Shown: one piece after another, positions 1 to 7,002 of the stretch
Layout of the letters: each line of letters opens with the position of its first letter
Numbering within the stretch: position 1 is the first letter of the stretch
Origin: CAZDAW01 sp964503685
GTDB lineage: Bacteria; Chloroflexota; Anaerolineae; Anaerolineales; Anaerolineaceae
Assembly: GCA_964503685.1 (NCBI GenBank)
Contig: CAZDAW010000132.1
Location: 1 to 7,741, forward strand
DNA: 7,741 nucleotides
Direction: 5' to 3'
Notes under the pieces: generated by a model
Databases searched by the model: none
The model's input: the letters and a program-made list of their open reading frames with translations, nothing else
What the model was told of the DNA's origin: nothing
Position numbers and translations under genes: made by a program

Positions 1-367
1 CAAGTGGGCTTTCGGGATAAGTGTTAACGAATTGTGAGTCGGATACCAATATTTGCCCAGGGTTTCCTTGCACTGCAACTGCAACAATGTCCTGATAAGC
101 GGTACATTCGGTTTGTTCCGCATCCGCAATTGTTTTTAGCCGTTTAACATTCAGAGGGTTAAATGAATGAATAACCTGTTCATAAATTGGAATAGCGCGT
201 TCACAATCTCCTGCGAGATAGGCGCTATGGGCCAGTCCATAAGATCTTTGGTCAGCGAGACTACGATAGAGGGTTAATCCGCCAATTATTACGACGAGCA
301 GAATCAATAACAGTACTGGCGTTGAAAGAAAGTTAGGATTGGATTTGTTTTCAGGGAGCGAATGCAT
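1..367 (-). CDS. Membrane-anchored TPR-like protein, N-terminal part (cut by window edge)
   Basis: The reading frame opens with ATG at 367-365 and runs off the left edge after 122 codons, so the C-terminus is missing. A short polar N-terminus (MHSLPENKSNPN) is followed by a hydrophobic stretch at about residues 14-33 (cores VLLLILLVVIIGG), fitting a signal anchor with the rest outside the membrane. Residues 44-68 (AHSAYLAGDCERAIPIYEQV) have the A/G/Y spacing of a TPR helix pair, and the last residues (QFVNTYPESPL) resemble the end of another TPR-type helix followed by the usual YP.SPL turn. There is only a weak ribosome site (AGGA four bases before ATG). The gene starts 30 bases after the stop of the TPR/TM gene at 398-1495, so the two are probably co-transcribed and may act together at the membrane. 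No specific function can be assigned. Confidence 0.75.
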   Translation of the reverse strand, partial: MHSLPENKSNPNFLSTPVLLLILLVVIIGGLTLYRSLADQRSYGLAHSAYLAGDCERAIPIYEQVIHSFNPLNVKRLKTIADAEQTECTAYQDIVAVAVQGNPGQILVSDSQFVNTYPESPL

Positions 368-397
368 TATCCTGAACGAGAAATAATAAAAAGATGA

Positions 398-1495
398 TTA
401 CTCGCTTTCATTAACTTTAAGGCACCACCATGAACCACTTGAAACACTCGGATTATCTTTATTGAAAACGAAGCAATATGTACCCTGGATTAGCGGCTGT
501 TTTGGGACGATATAGAAGTATTCCCCTTTGGGAAGAATGTTAAATTCCTGAGTGGATAGACCTTTCTCATTACCGCTGGTGACCAGAAGTAAACTTTCTG
601 GTGTAATCCTTTGATCCCAAAAAACGATTTCAGGTGTATTGGTTGGTGAAACATACAGTTTATCAACGGTCGGGGCGCCGGTACTCATTTCAATTTCGGT
701 GAATTTAGCCCCATTTTTCAGGAAGACCCCATATCCGGGTGGCCTGTCGCTTGGCGCGCCCAATCCGAATGGTAGCATTGCGGTTAATTCTGCGGGAAGC
801 TGTATCCAACCAAGTGCAAAACTGAGTATACAGGCAGCCGATAAAATTACTATCAGGCTTACCAGTCCGAGTAAAATACCTGTTACAACAGAAGTACGTT
901 TTCGGCCAGCCGCCCGGCGCGGAAATCCTGCTTGCCGGGCAGGTGAAAATGTTTCACTGGGAGAATTTTCTGACGACAATGAAAACCGCATTTCTACTTC
1001 AGGCAGTTTATCGGTTTCAGGTTCGTCAAGTATATCAGTACGTTCAAAACGATCAGATTGTTCTTCTTCCCGTGGTATTGGCTGGGTTGGCGGTTCGATG
1101 CTTATCTCTTTCCGCTCTGTTTTAGATTCTTCGGGAAAAGTGTCTGCAGGAATTAACTGTGGTTCTATTTCATTTTGAGGTGGTGTGGCCTCTATTCTTT
1201 CGGGCGTTTCCACTTTTGGCGGCGTTGCTGTTGAAGGTGTGATTTGCCCGATTGATTTGCGAAGGATGCTAATTCCTTTTTGAGCGGCTGTGTTAGCCGG
1301 ATTGATGGCTATCACCTGTTCAAGACATTCCAGCCGTTCCTGATCTGATTCTACAGCACCACTTAACCATAACCAGGCTGTTTCGTTGCGGATATCTTGC
1401 ATCAATGCCTGCTCGAGAAATTCTCGCGCGGCTGTTTTGTTACCCGCTTTCAGTGCGGTGATACCTCGTTGGACTAAACTATCGATTTCGTTCAT
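398..1495 (-). CDS. TPR-domain protein with acidic linker, one TM helix and exported C-terminal domain
   Basis: This 365-residue protein has four parts. Residues 1-80 form a TPR-like helical repeat, with ALKAGNKTAAREFLEQAL, then WLWLSGAVES and CLEQVIAINPAN. This phrase is what I associate with Anaerolineae TPR proteins. Residues 81-200 are a low-complexity Pro/Glu/Thr/Ser linker ending in a basic cluster (RRAAGRKR). Residues 202-229 are one strongly hydrophobic helix. Residues 250-365 look like a beta-rich domain with two cysteines (C341, C358) that could form a disulfide. The basic cluster just before the helix, by the positive-inside rule, places the TPR region in the cytoplasm and the C-terminal domain outside. 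There is no clear Shine-Dalgarno before the ATG at 1495, but a promoter-like pair lies just upstream (1510-1538), so the transcript may have almost no leader. A role in linking an exported domain to a cytoplasmic partner is inference; the C-terminal domain is not recognised. Confidence 0.85.
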   Translation of the reverse strand: MNEIDSLVQRGITALKAGNKTAAREFLEQALMQDIRNETAWLWLSGAVESDQERLECLEQVIAINPANTAAQKGISILRKSIGQITPSTATPPKVETPERIEATPPQNEIEPQLIPADTFPEESKTERKEISIEPPTQPIPREEEQSDRFERTDILDEPETDKLPEVEMRFSLSSENSPSETFSPARQAGFPRRAAGRKRTSVVTGILLGLVSLIVILSAACILSFALGWIQLPAELTAMLPFGLGAPSDRPPGYGVFLKNGAKFTEIEMSTGAPTVDKLYVSPTNTPEIVFWDQRITPESLLLVTSGNEKGLSTQEFNILPKGEYFYIVPKQPLIQGTYCFVFNKDNPSVSSGSWWCLKVNESE

Positions 1496-1509
1496 AAGTT
1501 GTTTACACT

Positions 1510-1538
1510 ATTTTATATTGATACCTAATATATGGCAA
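1510..1538 (-). promoter_or_regulatory. Candidate sigma-70-type promoter for the TPR/TM gene
   Basis: Read on the minus strand, TTGCCA (1538-1533) and TAAAAT (1515-1510) are separated by exactly 17 bases, each matching the sigma-70 consensus in five of six positions. The -10 box ends 14 bases before the ATG at 1495, so initiation would fall about 5-9 bases before the start codon. That agrees with the lack of a Shine-Dalgarno and suggests a leaderless or near-leaderless transcript. It would make the 1495-1 gene pair at least partly independent of the kinase operon. The assignment rests on sequence match only. Confidence 0.4.
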
Positions 1539-1597
1539 TTGTTTTAATGGAAATCCCCGTAATTTGCTTCCTCGCAATCGATATACCTGATTTCTGG

Positions 1598-1629
1598 ATA
1601 TTCCAGTAATAACCTGGCAACTGGAATAT
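1598..1629 (-). repeat. Inverted repeat / hairpin just after the kinase gene
   Basis: ATATTCCAG at 1598-1606 and CTGGAATAT at 1621-1629 are perfect 9-base inverted repeats around a 14-base loop, starting five bases after the kinase stop codon in the direction of transcription. The position suits a transcript-end or mRNA-stabilising hairpin. No T-run follows on the minus strand and the stem is AT-rich, so it is not a standard intrinsic terminator. A protein-binding palindrome is an alternative, since CTGGATATTCCAG (1594-1606) is itself symmetric. Confidence 0.45.
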
Positions 1630-1634
1630 TGCCG

Positions 1635-4600
1635 TCAATAATTTAGCGTACGTTCCTGGATTATCTGTTGTAATAACTCGATAACTTTATGGAGTTCAGC
1701 TTTGATATTCTCGATCATATCAGGTGAACATATTTCACTCTGTCGAGCTTTGATTTCCACTTCACGGCATTGATTTGAAAGCAAGGTTGCTCCAAATATG
1801 GCGCTGCTTGATTTCAGTGTGTGAGCGGCGAGTTGCATTTTTGCCATATCCTGTTGCTTGTATGCATTCTCGAGTAAGAGCATTGTTTGTGGACTGTCTT
1901 CAACAAAAGTTTGAATGATATTCCAGGCAACCTCGCCAAGATCCGCAATTAATTGACGCGTTTTTGCCACCCCCAGGCGTCCTGTCTTGGGTGGAATCAC
2001 AATATCCTTGACTGTGGCATCACTGGGAGTGGAAATACGACTTAAGACGGTCATCAAATTTTCTGTACGGATGGGTTTACTGATCGTTTCATCCATACCA
2101 GCATCCAGACAGGCCTGGATATCTTCCTGGAAAACAAAGGCGGTCATGGCGATAATACGAGGTGCAACGCCTTGAGGTAATTCCTTACGAAGCCGCCGAG
2201 TCGCTTCCAGACCATCCATTTCTGGCATCTGAACATCCATGAAAATCAAGTCGTAAGATTTATTGTTTACAGCGGCCAGCACCTCATTGCCATCAACTGC
2301 CAGGTCAGGTTGATATCCCAACCGCTTGAGAATTTGTACAATAACTTTTTGATTGGTTGGATTATCTTCTGCGACCAGAATCCGGTGTGGGTACTTTTGA
2401 GCAAAAAGTGGGTCTATGCTGGTGGAGACTATCGGTCGTTTGTTTTGTAAAATTGCGCCAGAAGGGGCAACAAGGACCTGCGCCAAAAGATTATATAACA
2501 CTTTTGGTTTGATGGGCTTCATCAGATGTGTGGTAAACAATTTTTCATCTAATACTTTTGCGCCTGGACTGATTGAGCTGAGGAGAATTAGGGGCGGGTG
2601 TTTTTCACCTGGCAGATTTAGAATATGTTCAGCCAGGGATGTCCCATCTATTTGGGGGATTTTCATATCAATCAAAATTATGTCGTAGGTTTTTCCAGTT
2701 TTAAGCCATTCCAATGCCTTTTCCGGGAATGGCGTTTCTTCCGGGATCAATCCCCACTGTTCAAGCAAACGAGTTAGAATGCGCCGACTTGTCTGGCTGT
2801 TATCAATTATCAATACCCTTTTTCCTCTGACCAGCGGTTGGGTACCTTTGGCGCCGAAATCCGGTTGTGTTTCAGTCAGTTTGACGCGGATTGTAAAACA
2901 AAATTTTGACCCCTTGCCTGATTCACTTTCGGCCCAAATTTTTCCTCTCATTGATTGAACAAGGCGTTTGCAAATTGCCAACCCCAGCCCTGTTCCCCCA
3001 AATTGCCTTGAAATCGTTTCGTCCACCTGAGAGAACGACTTAAATAAGCGATCCATATATTCAGATGGTATCCCGATACCGGTATCTTGAACTGAAAACT
3101 CGTATTCAAATTCATCATTTGTAAGCGATTTACTTTTAACGGTGAGAGTAACTTCACCAAAATCGGTAAATTTGATTGCGTTGGACAGCAAGTTTGTCAA
3201 TATCTGGCGCAGCCGGTGACCATCCCCGATAATTGAGGCGGGTATTGACGGGTCCATCTCATACGCCAGGTCAATCCCCTTTTCGGCAGCGCGTGGGGCT
3301 ACGATATCCAATGAATCTTCAATAATTGAACGAAGGTCAACGGGGCGATTTTCAAGCTCCAGTTTACCCGCTTCAATCTTTGAAAAATCCAGAATATCAT
3401 TGATTAAAGTAAGCAGCGCGTCACTCGAAACTTGAATTGTTCCTGCATAGTCGCGTTGCTCGCTGTTGAGTTGAGTTTCAAGTAATAGTTCTGACATCCC
3501 CACAATTGCATTAAGGGGTGTTCGTATCTCGTGGCTCATGTTGGCAAGGAATTCAGATTTAGCCTGCGTGGCTGCCTGGGCAGCTTTGATTGCTTTTTCA
3601 AGTGATTCATCCATCAACTTGCGTTCAGTGATATCTTGAGCTGCGCCGATGAGTTGCACAATGCGTTTTTCTTTTTCATCCCATATAGAACGTGCATAAT
3701 CGCGCACCCAACGGGTTTCACCGCTTCGAGTAGTTATGCGGAATTCACTGACGGCAGCGCCGCCAGAAAGCAGATCGCGGTTATGCTGGTCGGCCAGTCG
3801 AGCGTCGTCCAAGTATGTCAGGCCAAGTAATCCACCCAGGGACGAAAGTTCATCTTCACTGAAACCAGTAATGCGCCGAAAGGCATCGCTGACCCATTCA
3901 GGGGTTAATCTGCCATCGGGCTCGATACGAAAAACATAAGCATAATCGGAAATCAGTTCGGAAACAACCCGGTAACGTTCTTCAGAGCGATGAAGAGCCT
4001 CTTCGGCTGATTTCTGCTCGGTGATATCCTGTGCCGCTCCGTATATCCATAACAAGCGATTTTGCACAGCATCCCAGACCGGACGATCGCGGTACCGCAA
4101 CCATCTGAGTTCGCCGTTTTTTGTTTTTATTGCCTGTTCGTTAACAACGGGAAGTTCAGTGTCTTCGTGAATCGCGCTGGCTAATGCCAGGTTTACTTCT
4201 TGTGGATGAAGGATATTGGCAACCTCTGATTGTCCCCAGATATCATCGAGCGTATATCCGGTAATTTTGGTAAAGGCATCGGTTACCCATATTGGCGATG
4301 CGCTGCCATTCGCTTCAACCCTTAATAAATAGGCAAATTGGCCGGTTAAATCAAATATGGAACGATACCTTTCCTCTGAAGTGGAAAGTTGCTTTTCAGC
4401 CTTTTTTAATCTGATTTGAGTATCGACGCGAACAATAAGCTCATTGAGAGAAAATGGTTTGACAATATAATCAGAAGCCCCCAGAGAGAAAGCTTTGATT
4501 TTATCCTCGACCCTGGATAATGCACTTATCATGACGATTTTAATTTTTTCAGTTCGGGGGTCGTTTTTTATTTGCTCCAGCAACTTAAATCCATCTTGCC

Positions 4601-4781
4601 CAGGCAGCATGATATCGAGCAGAATGACATCAATTGATGCATCTCGCTCCAAATAAGCAAGCGCCTCCGCTCCATTCGAAGCGGAGGCAACCAGCCAGTT
4701 TTGTCGTTTTAATGTGTTGGCTAATAACGTACTGATATCAGCTTCGTCTTCCACGATTAAAATGCGTGGATTATCGTTCAT
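1635..4781 (-). CDS. Soluble hybrid histidine kinase, REC-PAS-PAS-HisKA-HATPase-REC-REC-HPt
   Basis: This 1048-residue sensor kinase holds a full phosphorelay in one chain. An N-terminal receiver (about 5-125) has acidic pair E11/D12, phospho-site D56, S86 and K108. Two related PAS domains follow (about 136-256 and 266-386), each ending in a GAAQDITE motif. A coiled linker leads to HisKA with the H-box NMSHEIRTPLN (H417). The HATPase (about 515-635) has the N-box with N530/N534, DTGIG (566-570) and GGTGLGL (595-601). The second receiver (about 654-770) has D705, S735 and K755, but the acidic pair reads D660-N661 instead of DD. The third (about 800-915) is intact: E805/D806, D849, T880, K902. 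A C-terminal HPt domain carries AAHTLKSSS (H987). There is no membrane segment, so it acts in the cytoplasm. Expected flow is H417 to receiver Asp to H987 to an outside regulator, which is not in this window. The start at 4781 lies 44 bases after the propeller lipoprotein stop, suggesting an operon; its ribosome site is weak (GAGAAG, three bases before ATG). Confidence 0.95.
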   Translation of the reverse strand: MNDNPRILIVEDEADISTLLANTLKRQNWLVASASNGAEALAYLERDASIDVILLDIMLPGQDGFKLLEQIKNDPRTEKIKIVMISALSRVEDKIKAFSLGASDYIVKPFSLNELIVRVDTQIRLKKAEKQLSTSEERYRSIFDLTGQFAYLLRVEANGSASPIWVTDAFTKITGYTLDDIWGQSEVANILHPQEVNLALASAIHEDTELPVVNEQAIKTKNGELRWLRYRDRPVWDAVQNRLLWIYGAAQDITEQKSAEEALHRSEERYRVVSELISDYAYVFRIEPDGRLTPEWVSDAFRRITGFSEDELSSLGGLLGLTYLDDARLADQHNRDLLSGGAAVSEFRITTRSGETRWVRDYARSIWDEKEKRIVQLIGAAQDITERKLMDESLEKAIKAAQAATQAKSEFLANMSHEIRTPLNAIVGMSELLLETQLNSEQRDYAGTIQVSSDALLTLINDILDFSKIEAGKLELENRPVDLRSIIEDSLDIVAPRAAEKGIDLAYEMDPSIPASIIGDGHRLRQILTNLLSNAIKFTDFGEVTLTVKSKSLTNDEFEYEFSVQDTGIGIPSEYMDRLFKSFSQVDETISRQFGGTGLGLAICKRLVQSMRGKIWAESESGKGSKFCFTIRVKLTETQPDFGAKGTQPLVRGKRVLIIDNSQTSRRILTRLLEQWGLIPEETPFPEKALEWLKTGKTYDIILIDMKIPQIDGTSLAEHILNLPGEKHPPLILLSSISPGAKVLDEKLFTTHLMKPIKPKVLYNLLAQVLVAPSGAILQNKRPIVSTSIDPLFAQKYPHRILVAEDNPTNQKVIVQILKRLGYQPDLAVDGNEVLAAVNNKSYDLIFMDVQMPEMDGLEATRRLRKELPQGVAPRIIAMTAFVFQEDIQACLDAGMDETISKPIRTENLMTVLSRISTPSDATVKDIVIPPKTGRLGVAKTRQLIADLGEVAWNIIQTFVEDSPQTMLLLENAYKQQDMAKMQLAAHTLKSSSAIFGATLLSNQCREVEIKARQSEICSPDMIENIKAELHKVIELLQQIIQERTLNY

Positions 4782-4825
4782 GATCTTCTCGTCATGATGT
4801 CTTTCTGGTTGAATGAATCTAAGGT

Positions 4826-6088
4826 TTATCCATTAATTTTGATCAATTCGTATGGCGTCAAGACCCAAAGGTTTTTACCATCGGATGACAAACTCAATGG
4901 CGTATCGCCATATTCATCGACCTTTTCCTGAGAGACGATCTGAATAGAATCAACGAGTTTACCTGTACTGGGGTCATGTTTGCGCACAATACCCAGTGTA
5001 TCTTCCAATATCCACAAATATTTCCCATCGTACATGAAATCGGCTGGATATGATTCTTCTGTTCCATATTCATTTTGTAGTATCACAACTTGGCTGGGGG
5101 CCGCATTGGGGTTGCCAGGATTGTAGCTCATCAGCGATGTGGGTTCACCGTTGGGATAGGCCTCGGGGTCGTAATATTCTTCCAAATCGTAAGGAGGCGA
5201 CCCAACTCCCCAAATATATCCTCCGCCAAAAGCTAAATAACTCAGGGGTTCGGTGCGGTCTTCTGTGGCAACGACATCGAGGTTGCTGGCGTTTAAGACC
5301 AGCAAACCTTCAGCAGTAGTCACCCAGATATGATTCTTATCATCTGCGGCATAACTTTCACAGGCGCCAGAGCATTCAGCAGATTTAATCAAAGCTCGTG
5401 AATTAATATCGAAGGCATACCAGTTTTCATCACCCAACCATATCCGATTGCCTGTAAAAGATAAACGAATGGGGGTGGATTCAGGAATATCGATGACGGT
5501 GCGGATTTCATCGGAGGCGCCATCAACGACGAATAATTTTTCATTGACATCATCGTCGGGCGTGACTAATACCCAAACCTGGCTTCCATCATATTTTACA
5601 TCATTGACCGACCCTTCGAGCAACTTGACAGTTTTGATGTAGCTGCCATCTGAAGTTTTGTAAATATCCAGTTCACCCAGGGGGGAGCCAACCCAGATTT
5701 TATTTGCGCTTGCAGCAAAGGCATTTACGCCTGATCTCTCCTCAGCGAACGGGATCACAGCGCCAAAATCAGTAGTGTAGGCTGGTTCAACAGTCGCTTC
5801 TTCTGTAACCTCTTCATCATCGGTTGAAGCTTCGTCAGTTGGAAGGGCTGTTTCTCCAGGCGCCGGCGTTGATGGGGTTTCTGCGCCAGGTGTTGATCCT
5901 TGATTCTGGGAAGTCTCAGAGCCAGTAACGTCCTGTGTATTTTCCAGACGCAATCCGGCAGTCGGAGAAGCCTTTACACCAGGCGTGGGAGAAGGTAGTG
6001 GTCCGCCAGGTTTGGGTGTACAACCTGAAATGACCAAAACCAGGATTGTGGTCAATATAATAAACTTACCTGTATTTTTGGAAAGCAT
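4826..6088 (-). CDS. Lipoprotein with seven-repeat beta-propeller domain
   Basis: This exported protein of 420 residues begins at ATG 6088-6086, chosen because AGGAG lies eight bases upstream. An in-frame ATG at 6115 would add nine residues but has no usable ribosome site. The N-terminus is a lipoprotein signal peptide: basic start, hydrophobic core, then lipobox VISGC with lipidated C23. Residues 24-103 are a Pro/Thr/Glu linker with two acidic runs (TDEASTDDEEVTEE). From about 105 to the end, seven repeats are marked by an IWV-type tryptophan (W132, W172, W217, W255, W293, W359, W408), typically as G.xIWVxxxxG.LxxxD. The count suits a seven-bladed propeller of the kind seen in Vgb/NHL-like and two-component-regulator propellers. 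The insert between repeats 5 and 6 is Tyr/Glu/Pro-rich, and a CSGAC pair (C239, C242) lies in repeat 3. No catalytic motif is seen, so ligand or protein binding on the outer membrane face is the likely role. It sits between the amidase-like lipoprotein and the kinase. Confidence 0.9.
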   Translation of the reverse strand: MLSKNTGKFIILTTILVLVISGCTPKPGGPLPSPTPGVKASPTAGLRLENTQDVTGSETSQNQGSTPGAETPSTPAPGETALPTDEASTDDEEVTEEATVEPAYTTDFGAVIPFAEERSGVNAFAASANKIWVGSPLGELDIYKTSDGSYIKTVKLLEGSVNDVKYDGSQVWVLVTPDDDVNEKLFVVDGASDEIRTVIDIPESTPIRLSFTGNRIWLGDENWYAFDINSRALIKSAECSGACESYAADDKNHIWVTTAEGLLVLNASNLDVVATEDRTEPLSYLAFGGGYIWGVGSPPYDLEEYYDPEAYPNGEPTSLMSYNPGNPNAAPSQVVILQNEYGTEESYPADFMYDGKYLWILEDTLGIVRKHDPSTGKLVDSIQIVSQEKVDEYGDTPLSLSSDGKNLWVLTPYELIKING

Positions 6089-6096
6089 TTTTTTAA

Positions 6097-6101
6097 CTCC
6101 T
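6097..6101 (-). promoter_or_regulatory. Ribosome binding site that sets the propeller lipoprotein start
   Basis: On the minus strand the sequence AAAGGAGTT precedes the ATG at 6088; its AGGAG core is separated from the ATG by eight bases. This is the strongest Shine-Dalgarno in the window. It lies inside the reading frame that starts at 6115, so it argues for the internal start, which also gives a signal peptide of normal length with a short basic N-region. Confidence 0.75.
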
Positions 6102-6139
6102 TTGTTTTCGTTCATTATTTCGATAATTATCCCCTTTTA

Positions 6140-6976
6140 TCAATGTCCTTCAAAATATCGCGTTACTCCCTCAGCAATGGCCAGCGCGAAATCGTCCTGG
6201 CGGGTTTCCAGGAGAGTTGCATCACTGGGATTGTCTATGGCGCCTAATTTGAGTATTACTACAGGGGGAGCAATACCCTGTAAAAGCATTTGATCGTCCA
6301 TGGTACAGGCGTTGCCATCAGTAACCGGATAACTGCCACGGTCAGGAGTGGAAAGGCGGACTGAAATGGCGTTTGTGAGTGATACTGCCAGGGCCTGGCT
6401 GTTAGTTTCAGACGCGCTGCCAGCTGCATAACAGGCTATCACTCCCAGGCTATTTTCTGCGTACAGGTGAAGAGAAATAACGATTTGCGGCGCTGATTCG
6501 TTTATCCGGGCAACTGCGTTTGTATAAGGCTGGTCAGGCATATCGCTGCTGCGCGTCATTGATACGGTAAATCCCATGTGTTGTAAACGCGCTTGCGTGC
6601 GAAATGCGATGTCGAGGGTGACATTTTTCTCTACCAGATTGGAGGCAGATAGCCCTGTATCTCCCATCCAACCATGCCCGGGGTCGAGGTAAATTGTACG
6701 GCTGGCAAGCACCTGCTTCTTTACTTCAGTGGCGAAACCGGCAACGGCAGTTTGTTTAAGAAATACAGCCTGTGTGGCAGCGGCTTTTTTTGCCTCGGCC
6801 ACGAGTGTACCGCTTGCCTGACTGATCTGAGTACCTGCCAGTTCTTTACCCTGCTCTGCTGCGGTTTGAACAACTTGCGCTGATCGGGTTTGGACAAGCG
6901 CCTGATCGGCGGGTGTGCATCCGGCGACCAGGGTGATACATATTATAAATATTAAGGCCAGGATGGTGCGCTTCAT
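6140..6976 (-). CDS. Lipoprotein with Amidase_3-type domain, catalytic Glu replaced by Lys
   Basis: The 278-residue product starts with a lipoprotein signal peptide (lipobox LVAGC, lipidated C20). An Ala/Gln-rich helical stretch (about 22-92) follows, probably a spacer or coiled coil. Residues 93-278 match the N-acetylmuramoyl-L-alanine amidase family, zinc enzymes that cut between muramic acid and the stem peptide. The three zinc ligands are visible: H101 in LDPGHG, E116 in EKNVTLDIA and H170 in ISLHLYAEN. The TRSSD motif (141-145) and the NP..A.LLE end region also fit. In the family's PxVLVExGFxSNP motif the Glu takes part in catalysis; here the segment is PPVVILKLGAIDNP with K243 (codon AAA) at that place. 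It may therefore be inactive and act by binding peptidoglycan, or work differently. It is the first gene after the terminator at 7041-7068, and the propeller lipoprotein follows closely. The ribosome site is weak; TACAAT (6990-6985) is a possible -10 with no good -35. Confidence 0.88.
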   Translation of the reverse strand: MKRTILALIFIICITLVAGCTPADQALVQTRSAQVVQTAAEQGKELAGTQISQASGTLVAEAKKAAATQAVFLKQTAVAGFATEVKKQVLASRTIYLDPGHGWMGDTGLSASNLVEKNVTLDIAFRTQARLQHMGFTVSMTRSSDMPDQPYTNAVARINESAPQIVISLHLYAENSLGVIACYAAGSASETNSQALAVSLTNAISVRLSTPDRGSYPVTDGNACTMDDQMLLQGIAPPVVILKLGAIDNPSDATLLETRQDDFALAIAEGVTRYFEGH

Positions 6977-7002
6977 TTTTTCTAATTGTACTATGTTCTG
7001 GT

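Noticed and set aside
639..1178. A 179-codon plus-strand open frame inside the TPR/TM gene
   Set aside because: It is antisense to a gene with clear TPR, linker and membrane helix; its translation is Ser/Arg-rich without domain-like pattern and comes from the low-complexity linker read backwards.
3600..4380. Similarity between the two PAS-coding stretches as a DNA repeat
   Set aside because: The protein-level likeness is clear, but the DNA copies are diverged; this is ordinary domain duplication in sensor kinases, not a mobile or recent repeat.
4778..4795. A five-codon frame (ATG at 4795) whose TGA overlaps the kinase ATG as ATGA
   Set aside because: It could couple translation of the kinase, but it has no convincing ribosome site and such short frames are common by chance.
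6122..6131. GATAATTATC, a perfect 10-base palindrome just before the propeller lipoprotein gene
   Set aside because: It is almost pure AT and lies between two co-directional genes; nothing else marks it as an operator.
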